DNA of 64,000 bases from Nonomuraea aurantiaca (GCF_020215705.1 NZ_JAIWNB010000029.1:58632-122631), one strand, 5' to 3'; positions 41,587 to 50,633 are shown, counted from the first letter of the stretch. Numbers and translations: made by a program. The notes: generated from the letters alone by a model not told the origin.

Positions 41587-42870
41587 TCACACGCGGGCCT
41601 TCGGGCCGGTGAGCAGCAGCCCGCCCACGATCGCCAGGGCCGCCAGGAACGGCGTGTTACCGGGCGCGAACCCCGCTGCGGTCAGCCCCAGCAGCCCGCC
41701 GCCGACCAGCCCCGCCGAGGTGAGCGCGCCGCGCCAGGTGGCCTTCCCGTACGGCAGGGCGGGCGGCTCCTCGAACCGGGAGAAGCCCTTCAGCAGCGGC
41801 CACATCACCAGGCAGAGCGCCCCGAACCAGATCGGCCACCCGGCGAACCAGGCCAGGCCGCCCGGCGTCGGCGTGTCGATGCCGAGACCGACGACCACCA
41901 CGCCGGTGACCGCGAACAGCGCCGGCATGTGCCACAGATAGGCGGTCATGATGCGCGGCCCCGCCCAGGCGAGCAGCTTCTCGGTCCGCAGCCGCAGGAT
42001 CCACGGCCGCAGCAGCGTGGCCAGCCCGATCTGGCCGATCGAGACGGCCAGCATGGCCAGCGTGGGCGGGGCCATGTTCGACACCTCGGCGCCGGGCAGG
42101 CCGATCATGCTGCCCGGGTACGGGCCGAACGCCACGAGCAGCGCCGCGGCCCCGAAGCCGCCGATCGCCATCAGGCCGGGGCGGCTCAGCCGTCCCTCGG
42201 CGTACCGGAAGCCGAGCTGGTGCACCGCCAGCCAGACGAACACGATGTTGAGGTAGCCGAGCGCGTCGACCCCGGTCGAGAACCGCGCCACGTCCGTCAG
42301 CACCGCTCCGGCCGCCAGCACGGCGGGGACGCGCAGGCCGTACCGGTCGTGCAGGCTCATCATGTACGGCGTGGCCGTGACCGCGATCACGTAGACGGCG
42401 AGGAACCACAGGAGCTGCCCGGTGAGCTGCGCGCCCACCTGCAGCGGCTGCGCGGGCACGCCCAGCGTGAGCAGCAACTGGGGGAGCGGGATCCAGACCG
42501 CGGCCAGCGGCAGCAGCGGCCAGGCCAGCCGGCGCAGCCGGGTGGCCAGCCACTGCGGCCCGCCGTGCGCCGCCCGGTCGAAGCTGACCGCGTTGGCGGC
42601 GCCGCCCGCGAAGAACACCAGCGGCATCACCTGGCTGACCCAGGTCACCACCCAGACACCCGGCGTCGCCAGGGCGTTGCCGGTGGTCAGGCGGGTGCCG
42701 TCGAAGGCGAGCACCGGGATCGTCCAGTGCTGCAGCACCACGAGCGCCATGCCGAACACCCGCAGGAGGTCGATGAACGGGTCCCTGACCGCCGCCCGCC
42801 TCGCCGGGGCGGAGCGGACCGGTGCGGCGGCCTCAGGCAGGGCCGCCGGATGCTCGAGCAACGCGGTCAT
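41587..42870 (-). CDS. Acyltransferase 3 family membrane protein
   Basis: A 427-residue integral membrane protein with about ten helices. It begins, after a short cytoplasmic stretch, with DPFIDLLRVFGMALVVLQHW, the conserved acyltransferase 3 opening that includes the catalytic-type histidine (QHW), and later FFAGGAANAVSFDRA. Such enzymes transfer acyl groups to exported sugars or peptides. GAGG precedes the ATG at 42870. It diverges from the two-component pair, with a perfect palindrome in between. Confidence 0.88.
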   Translation of the reverse strand: MTALLEHPAALPEAAAPVRSAPARRAAVRDPFIDLLRVFGMALVVLQHWTIPVLAFDGTRLTTGNALATPGVWVVTWVSQVMPLVFFAGGAANAVSFDRAAHGGPQWLATRLRRLAWPLLPLAAVWIPLPQLLLTLGVPAQPLQVGAQLTGQLLWFLAVYVIAVTATPYMMSLHDRYGLRVPAVLAAGAVLTDVARFSTGVDALGYLNIVFVWLAVHQLGFRYAEGRLSRPGLMAIGGFGAAALLVAFGPYPGSMIGLPGAEVSNMAPPTLAMLAVSIGQIGLATLLRPWILRLRTEKLLAWAGPRIMTAYLWHMPALFAVTGVVVVGLGIDTPTPGGLAWFAGWPIWFGALCLVMWPLLKGFSRFEEPPALPYGKATWRGALTSAGLVGGGLLGLTAAGFAPGNTPFLAALAIVGGLLLTGPKARV

Positions 42871-42988
42871 GGGGCCTCGATTCATCGTGATGGTTCATCG
42901 TGAGGTGAGGCCTCAAGACTTCCGTCGCGGGCGGGCCGGCACAGTGCCGTGAGCCGCCCTCTTGCGGGAAGATCGCACCACCATGGAA

Positions 42989-43006
42989 GGTAGGGCAGGC
43001 CCTACC
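42989..43006. promoter_or_regulatory. Perfect 18-bp inverted repeat, operator candidate
   Basis: GGTAGGGC and GCCCTACC arms, two-base centre, lie 45 bases upstream of the -10 box of the sensor kinase gene and 119 bases upstream of the divergent acyltransferase. A plausible site for the neighbouring response regulator. Confidence 0.45.
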
Positions 43007-43063
43007 GCCATATACCGGCGCACAGGGTCGATCCGGGCCTGGCACAGTCGTACCGTGAACGCC

Positions 43064-44311
43064 ATGCGCTCCCTCATGAGACGTGTCCTCCTGGACACGC
43101 GCTACACGCTGGTCGGCTTCCCCACGGCCGTCATCGCCTTCGTGCTGCTGGTCGCCGGCATGGCCGTCGGCGTGGGCACGACGGTCGTATGGATCGGCGT
43201 GCCCCTTCTCGCGGGGACGCTCATGATCGCCAGGGGGTTCGCGGACGCGGAGCGCGGCTGGCTCTCCGACGTGCTCAAGCGCCCGCCGGTGCGCCCGCGC
43301 TACAAGCCCGCGCCGGCGGGCGCGGGCCGGTTCCGCCGGCTGGTGAACCCGTTGACCAGCGGGCAGTCATGGCTCGACCTGCTGCACGGGATCTTCAACT
43401 TCCCCCTCGCCATCGTGTCGTTCGTGCTGACCATGGTGTTCTGGGCGATACCGATCGCCGGGCTGAGCTACCCGCTGTGGGGCGTCATCACCTCGCGCAT
43501 CCCCGGCAACGAGGAGCTGCCCCAGCTGCTCGGGTTCGAGCAGAACTACTGGGTCAACTCGGCCTTCTACCTCGTGCTCGGCCTGCTCGGCCTGCTCATC
43601 CTGCCGTTCATGGTGCGCGCCGCCGCGCTGCTGCGCGCCGGGATCGGCCGGGCGCTGCTGACCGGGGTCGCCGAGCTGCAGGAGCGCATCGACGACCTGG
43701 CCGAGGGCCGGGCCGCGGCCGTCTCCGCCGAGGCCAACGCGCTGCGCAAGCTGGAGCGCGACATCCACGACGGGCCGCAGCAGCGGCTGGTCTCGCTGGC
43801 CATGGAGCTGTCCAGGGCGCAGCGGCAGATGCAGCGGGACCCCGACGCCGCGCAGGCCACGATCAGCTCGGCGATCACCGCCACCCGCGAGACGCTCGAC
43901 GAGCTGCGCGCCCTGTCACGCGGCATCGCGCCGCCCATCCTGTCGGACCGCGGCCTCGCCCCGGCCCTGGCCGCCCTCGCCGGACGCTGCACCATCCCGG
44001 TCGACCTCGACGTGCAGACCGTCCGGCGCTACCAGGCCTCCGTCGAGAACGCCATCTACTACGTCGTCGCCGAGACGCTCACGAACGTCGCCAAGCACAG
44101 CCGCGCCACCGTCTGCACGATCCAGCTCGTCCACATCGGTGACATTCTCATGCTCACCATCGGGGATGATGGGGTCGGCGGCGCGCACGTCGCCAAGGGA
44201 CATGGTCTCGCCGGTCTGGCCGACCGGCTCCGCGCGGTCGACGGGGAGCTGGCCGTGCAGTCACCGGACGGCGGGCCGACGGTGATCGTGGCGGAGGTGC
44301 CGTGCGGGTAG
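43064..44311 (+). CDS. Two-component sensor histidine kinase (NarL/DesK-type, HisKA_3)
   Basis: A 415-residue kinase. TACCGT ends seven bases before the ATG at 43064, so a leaderless transcript starting there is likely. The N-terminal half holds about four membrane helices in two pairs and a PspC-like sensor region (LIHGIFNFPLAIVSFVL-type segment). The dimerisation domain has the phosphorylated histidine H235 in LERDIHDGPQQRL. The ATPase domain shows VVAETLTNVAKHS (N box) and IGDDGVGGA. Its stop overlaps the start of the response regulator. The stimulus is unknown; the architecture resembles cell-envelope stress sensors. Confidence 0.92.
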   Translation: MRSLMRRVLLDTRYTLVGFPTAVIAFVLLVAGMAVGVGTTVVWIGVPLLAGTLMIARGFADAERGWLSDVLKRPPVRPRYKPAPAGAGRFRRLVNPLTSGQSWLDLLHGIFNFPLAIVSFVLTMVFWAIPIAGLSYPLWGVITSRIPGNEELPQLLGFEQNYWVNSAFYLVLGLLGLLILPFMVRAAALLRAGIGRALLTGVAELQERIDDLAEGRAAAVSAEANALRKLERDIHDGPQQRLVSLAMELSRAQRQMQRDPDAAQATISSAITATRETLDELRALSRGIAPPILSDRGLAPALAALAGRCTIPVDLDVQTVRRYQASVENAIYYVVAETLTNVAKHSRATVCTIQLVHIGDILMLTIGDDGVGGAHVAKGHGLAGLADRLRAVDGELAVQSPDGGPTVIVAEVPCG

Positions 44312-44949
44312 TCGTGGCCGATGACGCGGTTCTGATCAGGGAGGGCCTGGTCAGATTGTTGGAGGAGTTCGGCTGCGAGGTGGTCGCGACGGCGGGTGAC
44401 GGCGACGGTCTCGTCGAGGCGGTGGCCGAGCATCGGCCGGACGTGTCCGTGGTCGACGTGCGGATGCCGCCGTCGTTCACCGACGAGGGGCTCAGGGCCG
44501 CCGTGGAGGCGCGCCGCCGGGTTCCGGGGGCGCCGGTGCTGATCCTCTCGCAGTACGTCGAGGTCTCCTACGCCGACGACCTGCTCGCCGATGCCCGGGG
44601 CGCGGTGGGCTACCTGCTGAAGGACCGGGTCGTGGACGTGGACGAGTTCATGGAGGGCCTGCGGCGGGTCGCCGCGGGCGGGACCGTGTTCGATCCTCAG
44701 GTGGTGTCCCAGTTGATGGTGCGCAGGCGCAGGGACGACCCGTTGGCGCAGCTGACGCCGCGGGAGCGGGAAGTGCTCGGGCTGATGGCCGAGGGCAAGT
44801 CCAATCCGGCCATCGGCAGGCAGCTGGTCATCAGCGACGGGGCCGTGGAGAAGCACATCAGGAGCATCTTCAGCAAGCTCGGACTCTACGCCGACGACAG
44901 CGATCAGCATCGGCGCGTGCTGGCCGTCCTCGCCTATCTGCGGTCCTGA
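44302..44949 (+). CDS. LuxR/NarL-family response regulator
   Basis: A 215-residue regulator with a GTG start overlapping the kinase gene by ten bases. The receiver domain has the acidic pair DD, phospho-acceptor D52 (VVDVRMP) and lysine in YLLKDR. The C-terminal LuxR-type HTH reads LTPREREVLGLMAEGKSNPA and VEKHIRSIFSKLGL. It is the cognate partner of the kinase. Likely targets are its own promoter and perhaps the acyltransferase gene, through the palindrome at 42989. Confidence 0.94.
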   Translation: MRVVVADDAVLIREGLVRLLEEFGCEVVATAGDGDGLVEAVAEHRPDVSVVDVRMPPSFTDEGLRAAVEARRRVPGAPVLILSQYVEVSYADDLLADARGAVGYLLKDRVVDVDEFMEGLRRVAAGGTVFDPQVVSQLMVRRRRDDPLAQLTPREREVLGLMAEGKSNPAIGRQLVISDGAVEKHIRSIFSKLGLYADDSDQHRRVLAVLAYLRS

Positions 44950-44978
44950 CCCGCCCTGAACACCTTCGGGCGCCGGCC

Positions 44979-45004
44979 GGTCCGCGCGGCGTTCCGCGCG
45001 GACC
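44979..45004. terminator. Bidirectional terminator hairpin
   Basis: A perfect 11-bp stem (GGTCCGCGCGG and its complement) with a CGTT loop lies between the convergent response regulator and mIHF genes. Confidence 0.75.
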
Positions 45005-45018
45005 TGGCCGCCCGGTGG

Positions 45019-45324
45019 TCAGCCGAGCGCGTCGACCAGCTTCTTGCGCTGCTGGGCGCCCAGGCCGCCGAGGCGGCGCTTCTCGTCGACGCCGGCCTCC
45101 TCCATGAGCGCGGTGGCCTTGGCCGGGCCGACGCCCTTGACGGCGCGCAGGGCCTGCGACACCTTGATCTTCTTGGCGATGTCGTCGTCGCGCTCCAGCA
45201 GCTGCGCGAAGGTCAGCTCACCGGCCTTGACCTTGCCCAGCAGGGCGGTGCGGGCCGCGCGTGCCTCCGCGGCCTTCTCCAGAGCCGCCTTGCGCTGCTC
45301 GGGGGTGAGAGTCGGAAGTGCCAT
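45019..45324 (-). CDS. mihF: Integration host factor, actinobacterial type (mIHF)
   Basis: A 101-residue nucleoid protein. ALPTLTPEQRKAALEKAAEA at the N-terminus and LRAVKGVGPAKATALMEEAG (helix-hairpin-helix-like region) are characteristic of mIHF, which bends DNA and is essential in mycobacteria. It is unrelated in fold to enteric IHF. GAGGAG precedes the ATG. In many actinobacteria it lies next to gmk (guanylate kinase) and pyrF; here neither is adjacent, so the local order has been rearranged or this is a second copy. Confidence 0.93.
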   Translation of the reverse strand: MALPTLTPEQRKAALEKAAEARAARTALLGKVKAGELTFAQLLERDDDIAKKIKVSQALRAVKGVGPAKATALMEEAGVDEKRRLGGLGAQQRKKLVDALG

Positions 45325-45920
45325 CTCGGTTCTCCTCGGGGAGTTTGGGGTCGGGGATTCCTGTAACCCGTAGTGCAGTGGCTAATCATGGCGGATACCA
45401 GCGGTTCGTGTTGCGAAAAGCGCCCGCTCAGCGGGTGCGCCACGCCGAAACGGCCGTCTTGGCGCCCGCCGCCTCCCGCGCGAGCGTGCCTCCGCTGACG
45501 CCCATGCCGCCGCCCACGAGGTTCTCCTCACCGTAGCCCGCCTACCCGGCGACACCGCCTCTGAGGCCCGCGAAACGGCCTCCGACCAGGTCATGGAGGT
45601 CGCCGGCCGGGCACCGCCCGCCTGGCCGGGCCGCCGGGCGGCGGGCGATCTCGCGCCTTCCGGGACGCCGGATCCGCGAGATCACGGCTCGGGTGGGCGG
45701 TTTCCGCCCTTGCGCGTGGTATCCGTCACATTCGGCATTCGGGCGTGTCGCGAGCACCTCGATCGGTCCGGCAACGCTTCGGTGAGGTGGGGTTGTTGCA
45801 GGTCAGGGGGTATGCGTGCGTACCATGACGACATGGGGGTGCTCTTCGGGGGAAGGAGCAGGATGCTGGATCAAGGCTGCCCCGCGCTTCACGGGGCCGA
45901 GCTCGATCCGCAGGTCTTCG
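45325..45920. other. Long gap without a convincing gene
   Basis: This 600-base stretch contains frames that stay open, as expected at this GC content, but none has a recognisable domain, ribosome site or natural composition. Inverted repeats are present: GATCTCGCG/CGCGAGATC (45647-45683) and GGGCGG-TTT-CCGCCC near 45695. A remnant of a lost gene is possible. Confidence 0.4.
45879..45897 (-). terminator. Hairpin after the ROK gene
   Basis: GCCCCG/CGGGGC stem with a seven-base loop lies 24 bases downstream of the ROK stop on the minus strand. It has no T-run. Confidence 0.4.
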
Positions 45921-47225
45921 TCACGTGCCGCCGCGCCAGGATTCGACGCCGGAGACGGTGAGGAACATGTCGAACACCGACTCCATGGCGCCGACCAGCG
46001 GACCCTGCCAGCCCAGGGCCGAGGGGGCGATCACGGGCGGCCGTTCGTGGCGGATCGTCATCAGACCGCGGCCGAACGAGTCCATGAGGGTGGGCAGGGC
46101 GCGGTCGTACAGGTCGACGCCCAGGCCGGACAGGGTCACGACCGCCGGATCGTGCGCGTTCACCAGTGCCGCCAGTCCCCGGCCCAGCGCCTGCGCGTTC
46201 GTCCTGACCGCGCGCAGCGCCGCCCCGCCGCCCGTGTGGTCATGCGGGCTCGGAACCTGGCCGCCGCCCGTCGCGTCGCCTGTGCCGCCGCCGGTCCCGC
46301 TGCCCGTCCCGCCTCTCGCTCCGCTGCCTGCTTCTGCGCCTGCTTCGGCGGTGGCGAGGATGCGGCGGGCGTCGTCGCGGCCCTGGCCGCCGCCGTACGC
46401 CAGGCCCATGTGGCGCAGGAGCGCGTTCGCCCCCACCTCCATTCCCCAGCAGCCGTGCGCGCCGCACATGCAGGGCGCGTCGCCGCCCGTGAGCGGCATG
46501 TGGCCGAACTCCGCGCCCATCCCGCCGGCCCCTTCCAGCGGGCGCCCGTCCACCACGAGCACGCCGCCGAGGTCGAAGTCCACGTGGACGTGCAGCCCCA
46601 CCCCGATCCCGCGCAAGCGTCCCCGGCGCGCCTCGGCCAAGGCCGCGAAGGCCGTGTCGTTGCCCACCCGCGGCCCGCCGCCCGGCACCGCGGCGCCGAG
46701 GCCGAGCAGGGCGGGCACGTCCACCGAGCGCCAGCGCAGGTGGGCCACGTCCACCAGGCCGCCGTCGCGCACCGGCCCCGCCACCGCCAGGCCCACCCCG
46801 ATCACCCGGGACCCGAGCCGTCCGAGCTGCCCGCGCAGCACCTCACCGAGCGGCCTCAGGGCTCCCTCCGGCGTGCCGTCGTGGCGCCGTACGTCCAGGA
46901 CGGAGACGCGCCCGCCCAGCTCGCAGGCCGCGACCTCCCACGAGTCCTCCCGGAGGTCCACAGCCAGCGCCAGCGGCCCCTCGGGATGCGGGCCGGGCAC
47001 CTGCGTGGGCCGTCCCCTGCCGTGCGCCGCGGCCGGCTCCTCGTGCAGCAGCCGGTCGTCCGCCAGGCCGCTGACCAGCACCGATGCCGTGCCTCGGGCC
47101 AGCGCCAAGTCCTGGGTCAGACGGGATCGGGTGCGCGTCGCGCCGCAGTCGTGCACGGCCCGCAGCAGCCGCACCCGGTTGTACGCCCGCAGCCCGGCAC
47201 TCGTCGTTGCCCCATTCGTCACCAT
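45921..47225 (-). CDS. ROK-family regulator
   Basis: A 434-residue protein. An N-terminal winged helix (about 15-70) includes RSRLTQDLALARGTASVLVS. The ROK domain has GVGLAVAGPVRDGG, GGMGAEFGHMPLTG and the zinc motif CMCGAHGCWG. A glycine/threonine/alanine-rich low-complexity insert follows (about residues 290-325), encoded by short repeats and probably of variable length. It diverges from the MFS gene at 47261 with 35 bases between; that promoter's -35 box overlaps the ROK start codon, so the ROK protein is probably its regulator. The ATG at 47225 has GATGAGG nine bases upstream. Confidence 0.88.
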   Translation of the reverse strand: MVTNGATTSAGLRAYNRVRLLRAVHDCGATRTRSRLTQDLALARGTASVLVSGLADDRLLHEEPAAAHGRGRPTQVPGPHPEGPLALAVDLREDSWEVAACELGGRVSVLDVRRHDGTPEGALRPLGEVLRGQLGRLGSRVIGVGLAVAGPVRDGGLVDVAHLRWRSVDVPALLGLGAAVPGGGPRVGNDTAFAALAEARRGRLRGIGVGLHVHVDFDLGGVLVVDGRPLEGAGGMGAEFGHMPLTGGDAPCMCGAHGCWGMEVGANALLRHMGLAYGGGQGRDDARRILATAEAGAEAGSGARGGTGSGTGGGTGDATGGGQVPSPHDHTGGGAALRAVRTNAQALGRGLAALVNAHDPAVVTLSGLGVDLYDRALPTLMDSFGRGLMTIRHERPPVIAPSALGWQGPLVGAMESVFDMFLTVSGVESWRGGT

Positions 47226-47254
47226 TGTCGAAGCCTCATCCGGGTTATTATGCT
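47225..47254 (+). promoter_or_regulatory. Promoter of the MFS gene at 47261
   Basis: TTGTCG (47225-47230) and TATGCT (47249-47254) with an 18-base spacer. The -10 ends six bases before the GTG, so transcription should begin at the start codon. Confidence 0.6.
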
Positions 47255-47260
47255 CTAGCC

Positions 47261-48466
47261 GTGAACAAAATTGACGCCAGGCGCGCCCGTATCGCAGTCT
47301 TCTCCTTCTTCTTCCTCAGCGGGTTAGTGATGGGCCTGTGGGCGGCGGGGTTGCCGTCGCTCAACGACCGCCTGGATCTCGGCCCGGCTCGGCTCGGCAG
47401 CGTCCTGCTGCTGGTCTCGGGCGGCGCGCTGGTGTCGATGCTGGTGGCGGGGCCGCTGGTGGACCGGTGGTCGAGCAGGGTCGTCTGCTGGGTCGGCGGC
47501 CCGCTGTCGGCGGTCGTCCTGCTCGGACCCGCCCTGGCCTCCTCCTACCTGGCGCTGGCCATCCTGGCCGTGTTGTTCGGGATCGGCCTGGGGGTGGCCG
47601 AGGTGGCCATGAACTCCCACTCGGTCGAGGTCGAACGCGTCTACGGCCGGCCGATCATCTCGGCCTTCCACGGGACGTGGAGCCTGGGCGGCGCCGCCGG
47701 CGGCGCGCTGACCGCCGGGGCGCTGAAGGTGGGCGTGGACCCGCAGGCACTGCTGGTCGCGGCGGCGATCGTGGTGCCGTTCCTGTACGTTCCGGCGGCG
47801 CGGATGCTGCTGCCGGACCCGCCCCGGCACGTCACCCGGGACGAGAGCGCGACCGGGAGCAGCCCGCTGCGCTGGGGGCTGGTGGCCCTGCTGGGCCTGG
47901 CCGCGTTCGCCGGGCACCTGAGCGAGGGCGCCGCCATCGACTGGGCCGCCCTGCACGCCCGCTGGGTGCTGCACACCGACCCGGCCGCCGCGCCGATCGC
48001 CTACACGATCTTCGCGGTGGCCATGACGACGGTGCGGCTGCTGGGCGACCCGATCCGGGCGCGCCTCGGCTCGGTGCGCACGATCCAGCTCGCCGGCGTG
48101 CTCGCCACCTGCGGCTACGTGCTGGTCCTCGTCGCTCCGCTCACCGCCGACGCGCTCCAGGTGGTGTGCGCGTGGTCCGGCTGGGCGCTCGTGGGCGTCG
48201 GGCTGGCCACCGTGGTACCGGTGATCTTCAGCGCGGTGGGCGCGGCGGGCAGCCGGGTCGGCCGCGCGCTGGCGCTGGTGACGGCGTTCGGCTACAGCGG
48301 GCTGCTGGTGGGGCCCGCGCTGCTCGGCTATCTCGCGGAGTCCTGGACGTTGCGGTTCGCGCTGATCGTCCCGGCGCTGCTGGCCGCCGCGGTCGCCCTC
48401 GCGGGCGCTCCGGCCATCCGCGCCTTGAGCCGCGTCCCCGTACCCGTCCCGGCGGACTCGCGCTGA
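47261..48466 (+). CDS. MFS transporter
   Basis: A 401-residue membrane protein with 12 predicted helices, starting at the GTG at 47261 (VNKIDARRARIAVFSFFFLS). Features such as LVMGLWAAGLPSLNDRL, LVAGPLVDRWSSR (motif A) and GVAEVAMNSHSVEVERVYGR resemble the YbjJ/fucose-permease-like branch of the MFS. With a divergent ROK regulator, a sugar or sugar derivative is the likely substrate (inference). A strong hairpin follows at 48544. Confidence 0.88.
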   Translation: MNKIDARRARIAVFSFFFLSGLVMGLWAAGLPSLNDRLDLGPARLGSVLLLVSGGALVSMLVAGPLVDRWSSRVVCWVGGPLSAVVLLGPALASSYLALAILAVLFGIGLGVAEVAMNSHSVEVERVYGRPIISAFHGTWSLGGAAGGALTAGALKVGVDPQALLVAAAIVVPFLYVPAARMLLPDPPRHVTRDESATGSSPLRWGLVALLGLAAFAGHLSEGAAIDWAALHARWVLHTDPAAAPIAYTIFAVAMTTVRLLGDPIRARLGSVRTIQLAGVLATCGYVLVLVAPLTADALQVVCAWSGWALVGVGLATVVPVIFSAVGAAGSRVGRALALVTAFGYSGLLVGPALLGYLAESWTLRFALIVPALLAAAVALAGAPAIRALSRVPVPVPADSR

Positions 48467-48543
48467 CCTGATCCGGTACGAGCTTCCCCGACCCGGGTCC
48501 CGTCCCCGTTCCCGCCCCGTCCCGGCCTCGCCCCGCTACGAGC

Positions 48544-48573
48544 GCCGCCTGGCTCCGCCCGGAGCCGGGCGGC
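48544..48573 (+). terminator. Terminator hairpin after the MFS gene
   Basis: Thirteen-base arms GCCGCC-T-GGCTCC and GGAGCC-G-GGCGGC with one mismatch and a four-base loop, 77 bases after the stop. Confidence 0.65.
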
Positions 48574-48646
48574 GTGCGTTGACCTCGCGTTATGTGATCG
48601 TGACTTGACCCCGTACGTAACGTGCATGTTTCATGTCCCACACACC

Positions 48647-48658
48647 GTAAACGTTTAC
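48647..48658. promoter_or_regulatory. LacI/GalR-type operator
   Basis: GTAAACGTTTAC is a perfect 12-bp palindrome with the central CG typical of LacI-family operators. It lies 42 bases before the start of the LacI-family gene at 48700 and is the natural control point of the whole ADP-ribosylglycohydrolase operon. Confidence 0.7.
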
Positions 48659-48699
48659 AGTGACTTTACGGAACCGTTGACGCGCCTGGAGGGACAGCC

Positions 48700-49728
48700 T
48701 TGGCCGACGGACCCACGATCACCACGATCGCCGAGCGCGCGGGCGTCTCCATCGCCTCGGTCTCGCGGGTGCTGAACGGCCTGCCGACCAGGCAGGAGAC
48801 CGTGCGCAAGGTGATGGCCGCCGCCGACGAGCTCGGTTACGTGCGCAACGCCGTGGCCAGGTCGCTCAAGTCGCGCCGCACGCACCAGGTCGCCTTCGCC
48901 ATGGCCGACATCGGCAACCCGGCCTACCTGGCCATGCTGCGGGAGATCCAGCCCGTGCTCAAGGCGGCGGGCTACCGGCTGGTCCTGCACTCGACCGACG
49001 CCGTCGCCGCCGACGAGATCGACGTGCTGCACAGCCTCGGCGAGCGCTACGTCGACGGGCTGATCATGAGCCCGCTGCGCGTCACCGAGACGCACCTGCG
49101 GATGCTCGCCACCGCCAGGGCGCCGGTCGTGATCATCGGCTCGGTGCCCGACGGGACACCGGTCGACAACGTACGCGCGGACTCGCGCACCGGTGTCAGG
49201 CTCGCCATCGACCACCTGCACATGCTCGGCCGCCGCCGGATCGGCATGGTCAACGGCCCGCTCGACACCGTGCCGGGAGCCGCCCGCGGCGCCGCGTACC
49301 GGGAGGCGCTGGCGGCGGTCGGCCTGCCGTACGAGGAGAAGCTGGTGGAGATCGGCGACTTCTACCGCGCGGAGGGACGCCGCGCGGTGGAGACGCTGCT
49401 GCGGCGGGTGCCCGACATCGACGCGCTGATGTGCGCCAACGACCTGATCGCGCTGGGCGCGCTCGACGTGCTGCGCGCGGCGGGCAAGCGGGTGCCGCAG
49501 GACGTGGCGGTGGTCGGCATGGACGACACCGACCTGGCCGCCGCCTCCTGGCCGTCGCTCACCAGCGTCTCGCTGGGCTCCGCCGAACGCGGCAAGGCCG
49601 CCGCCGAGCTGCTGCTCGACCGGCTGCAACACGGCGATCGCGAGCCCCGCCTGGTCACCGTCCTGCCCCGCCTGGTGGTCCGCGCGTCCACGGCGGGCGA
49701 GGGGTCCGAGGGAGGAAGGTCTTCATGA
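48700..49728 (+). CDS. LacI-family transcriptional regulator of the ADP-ribosylglycohydrolase operon
   Basis: A 342-residue repressor with a TTG start; GGAGGG lies five bases upstream. The N-terminal HTH reads TITTIAERAGVSIASVSRVL and is followed by the hinge helix (NAVARSLKSRRTH). The effector domain shows ALMCANDLIALGAL and VAVVGMDDTDLAAASWPSLT. A perfect LacI-type palindrome precedes it. It is first in a nine-gene operon and overlaps the first permease gene (ATGA), so it is autoregulated and probably senses the imported sugar conjugate or a breakdown product. Confidence 0.93.
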   Translation: MADGPTITTIAERAGVSIASVSRVLNGLPTRQETVRKVMAAADELGYVRNAVARSLKSRRTHQVAFAMADIGNPAYLAMLREIQPVLKAAGYRLVLHSTDAVAADEIDVLHSLGERYVDGLIMSPLRVTETHLRMLATARAPVVIIGSVPDGTPVDNVRADSRTGVRLAIDHLHMLGRRRIGMVNGPLDTVPGAARGAAYREALAAVGLPYEEKLVEIGDFYRAEGRRAVETLLRRVPDIDALMCANDLIALGALDVLRAAGKRVPQDVAVVGMDDTDLAAASWPSLTSVSLGSAERGKAAAELLLDRLQHGDREPRLVTVLPRLVVRASTAGEGSEGGRSS

Positions 49729-50633
49729 CGGCGACCGCGACCAGGCCCCCGCAGACGCGGCGCAGGCGACCCAGCGGCGTCTCGCGGCAGAACCGCGAGA
49801 TGTGGGTGCTCATGCTGCCCGCGCTGGTGCCGGTCCTGCTGTTCAGCGTGGGCCCGCTGCTCTACGGCATCGGCCTGGCGTTCACCGACGCCGAGTCGGG
49901 CCGCAACCACGTCACCAGCTTCGTGGGCCTGGAGAACTTCGGCACGCTGCTGGCCGACGAGGAGTTCTGGGCGTCGATCAGGATCGGCCTGATCTGGGCG
50001 GTGTCGGTGACCGTGCTGCAGTTCCTGGCCTCCCTGGGACTGGCGCTGCTGCTCAACCAGAAGCTGTGGCTCAGGGGGCTGGCCCGGGTGCTGGCCGTGG
50101 TGCCGTGGGCGATGCCGCCCGTGGTCATCGGCCTGATGTGGCGGCTGGTCTACCACCCCGACGCCGGCATTGTGAACACCACGTTCGGCACCGACATCAA
50201 CTGGCTCGCCGACTTCTCCTGGGCCCTGCCGGCCATCATCGTCATGGGCGTCTGGAGCGGCATGCCGCAGACCACGATCGTCCTGCTGGCCGGTCTGCAG
50301 GGCATCCCCAAAGAGCTCTACGAGGCGGGCGAGGTCGACGGGGCGGCCACTTGGCGGAAGTTCTGGAGCATCACGCTGCCGCAGCTGCGGCCCGTGATCG
50401 TCACCATCACCTCGCTCGACTTCGTGTGGAACGTCAACCAGTTCACCCTCGTCTACGTGCTGACGCAGGGCGGTCCCGGCGGGCGGACCAGGCTGCCGAT
50501 GCTGTTCGCCTACGAGGAGGCGTTCCGCTACGGCTTCTTCGGCTACGCGGCGACCATGGGCGTCACCATCGTGATCGTCGTGCTGGGCCTGCTCGGCTTC
50601 TATCTCTGGCGGCAGATGCGGGAGGCGTCATGA
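49725..50633 (+). CDS. Sugar ABC transporter permease (MalF type)
   Basis: A 302-residue permease overlapping the LacI stop (ATGA). After a basic cytoplasmic start it has six helices, beginning MWVLMLPALVPVLLFSVGPL. The EAA loop reads YEAGEVDGAATWRKFWSITL. It belongs to the CUT1 group of carbohydrate importers. The ATPase is not encoded in the operon and is presumably a shared MsiK-like protein. It forms the channel together with the next gene. Confidence 0.93.
   Translation: MTATATRPPQTRRRRPSGVSRQNREMWVLMLPALVPVLLFSVGPLLYGIGLAFTDAESGRNHVTSFVGLENFGTLLADEEFWASIRIGLIWAVSVTVLQFLASLGLALLLNQKLWLRGLARVLAVVPWAMPPVVIGLMWRLVYHPDAGIVNTTFGTDINWLADFSWALPAIIVMGVWSGMPQTTIVLLAGLQGIPKELYEAGEVDGAATWRKFWSITLPQLRPVIVTITSLDFVWNVNQFTLVYVLTQGGPGGRTRLPMLFAYEEAFRYGFFGYAATMGVTIVIVVLGLLGFYLWRQMREAS

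Noticed and set aside
45593..45961. Possible plus-strand gene in the gap before the ROK gene
   Set aside because: It has no ribosome site, no recognisable domain, an arginine-rich tail, and it runs into the ROK gene.
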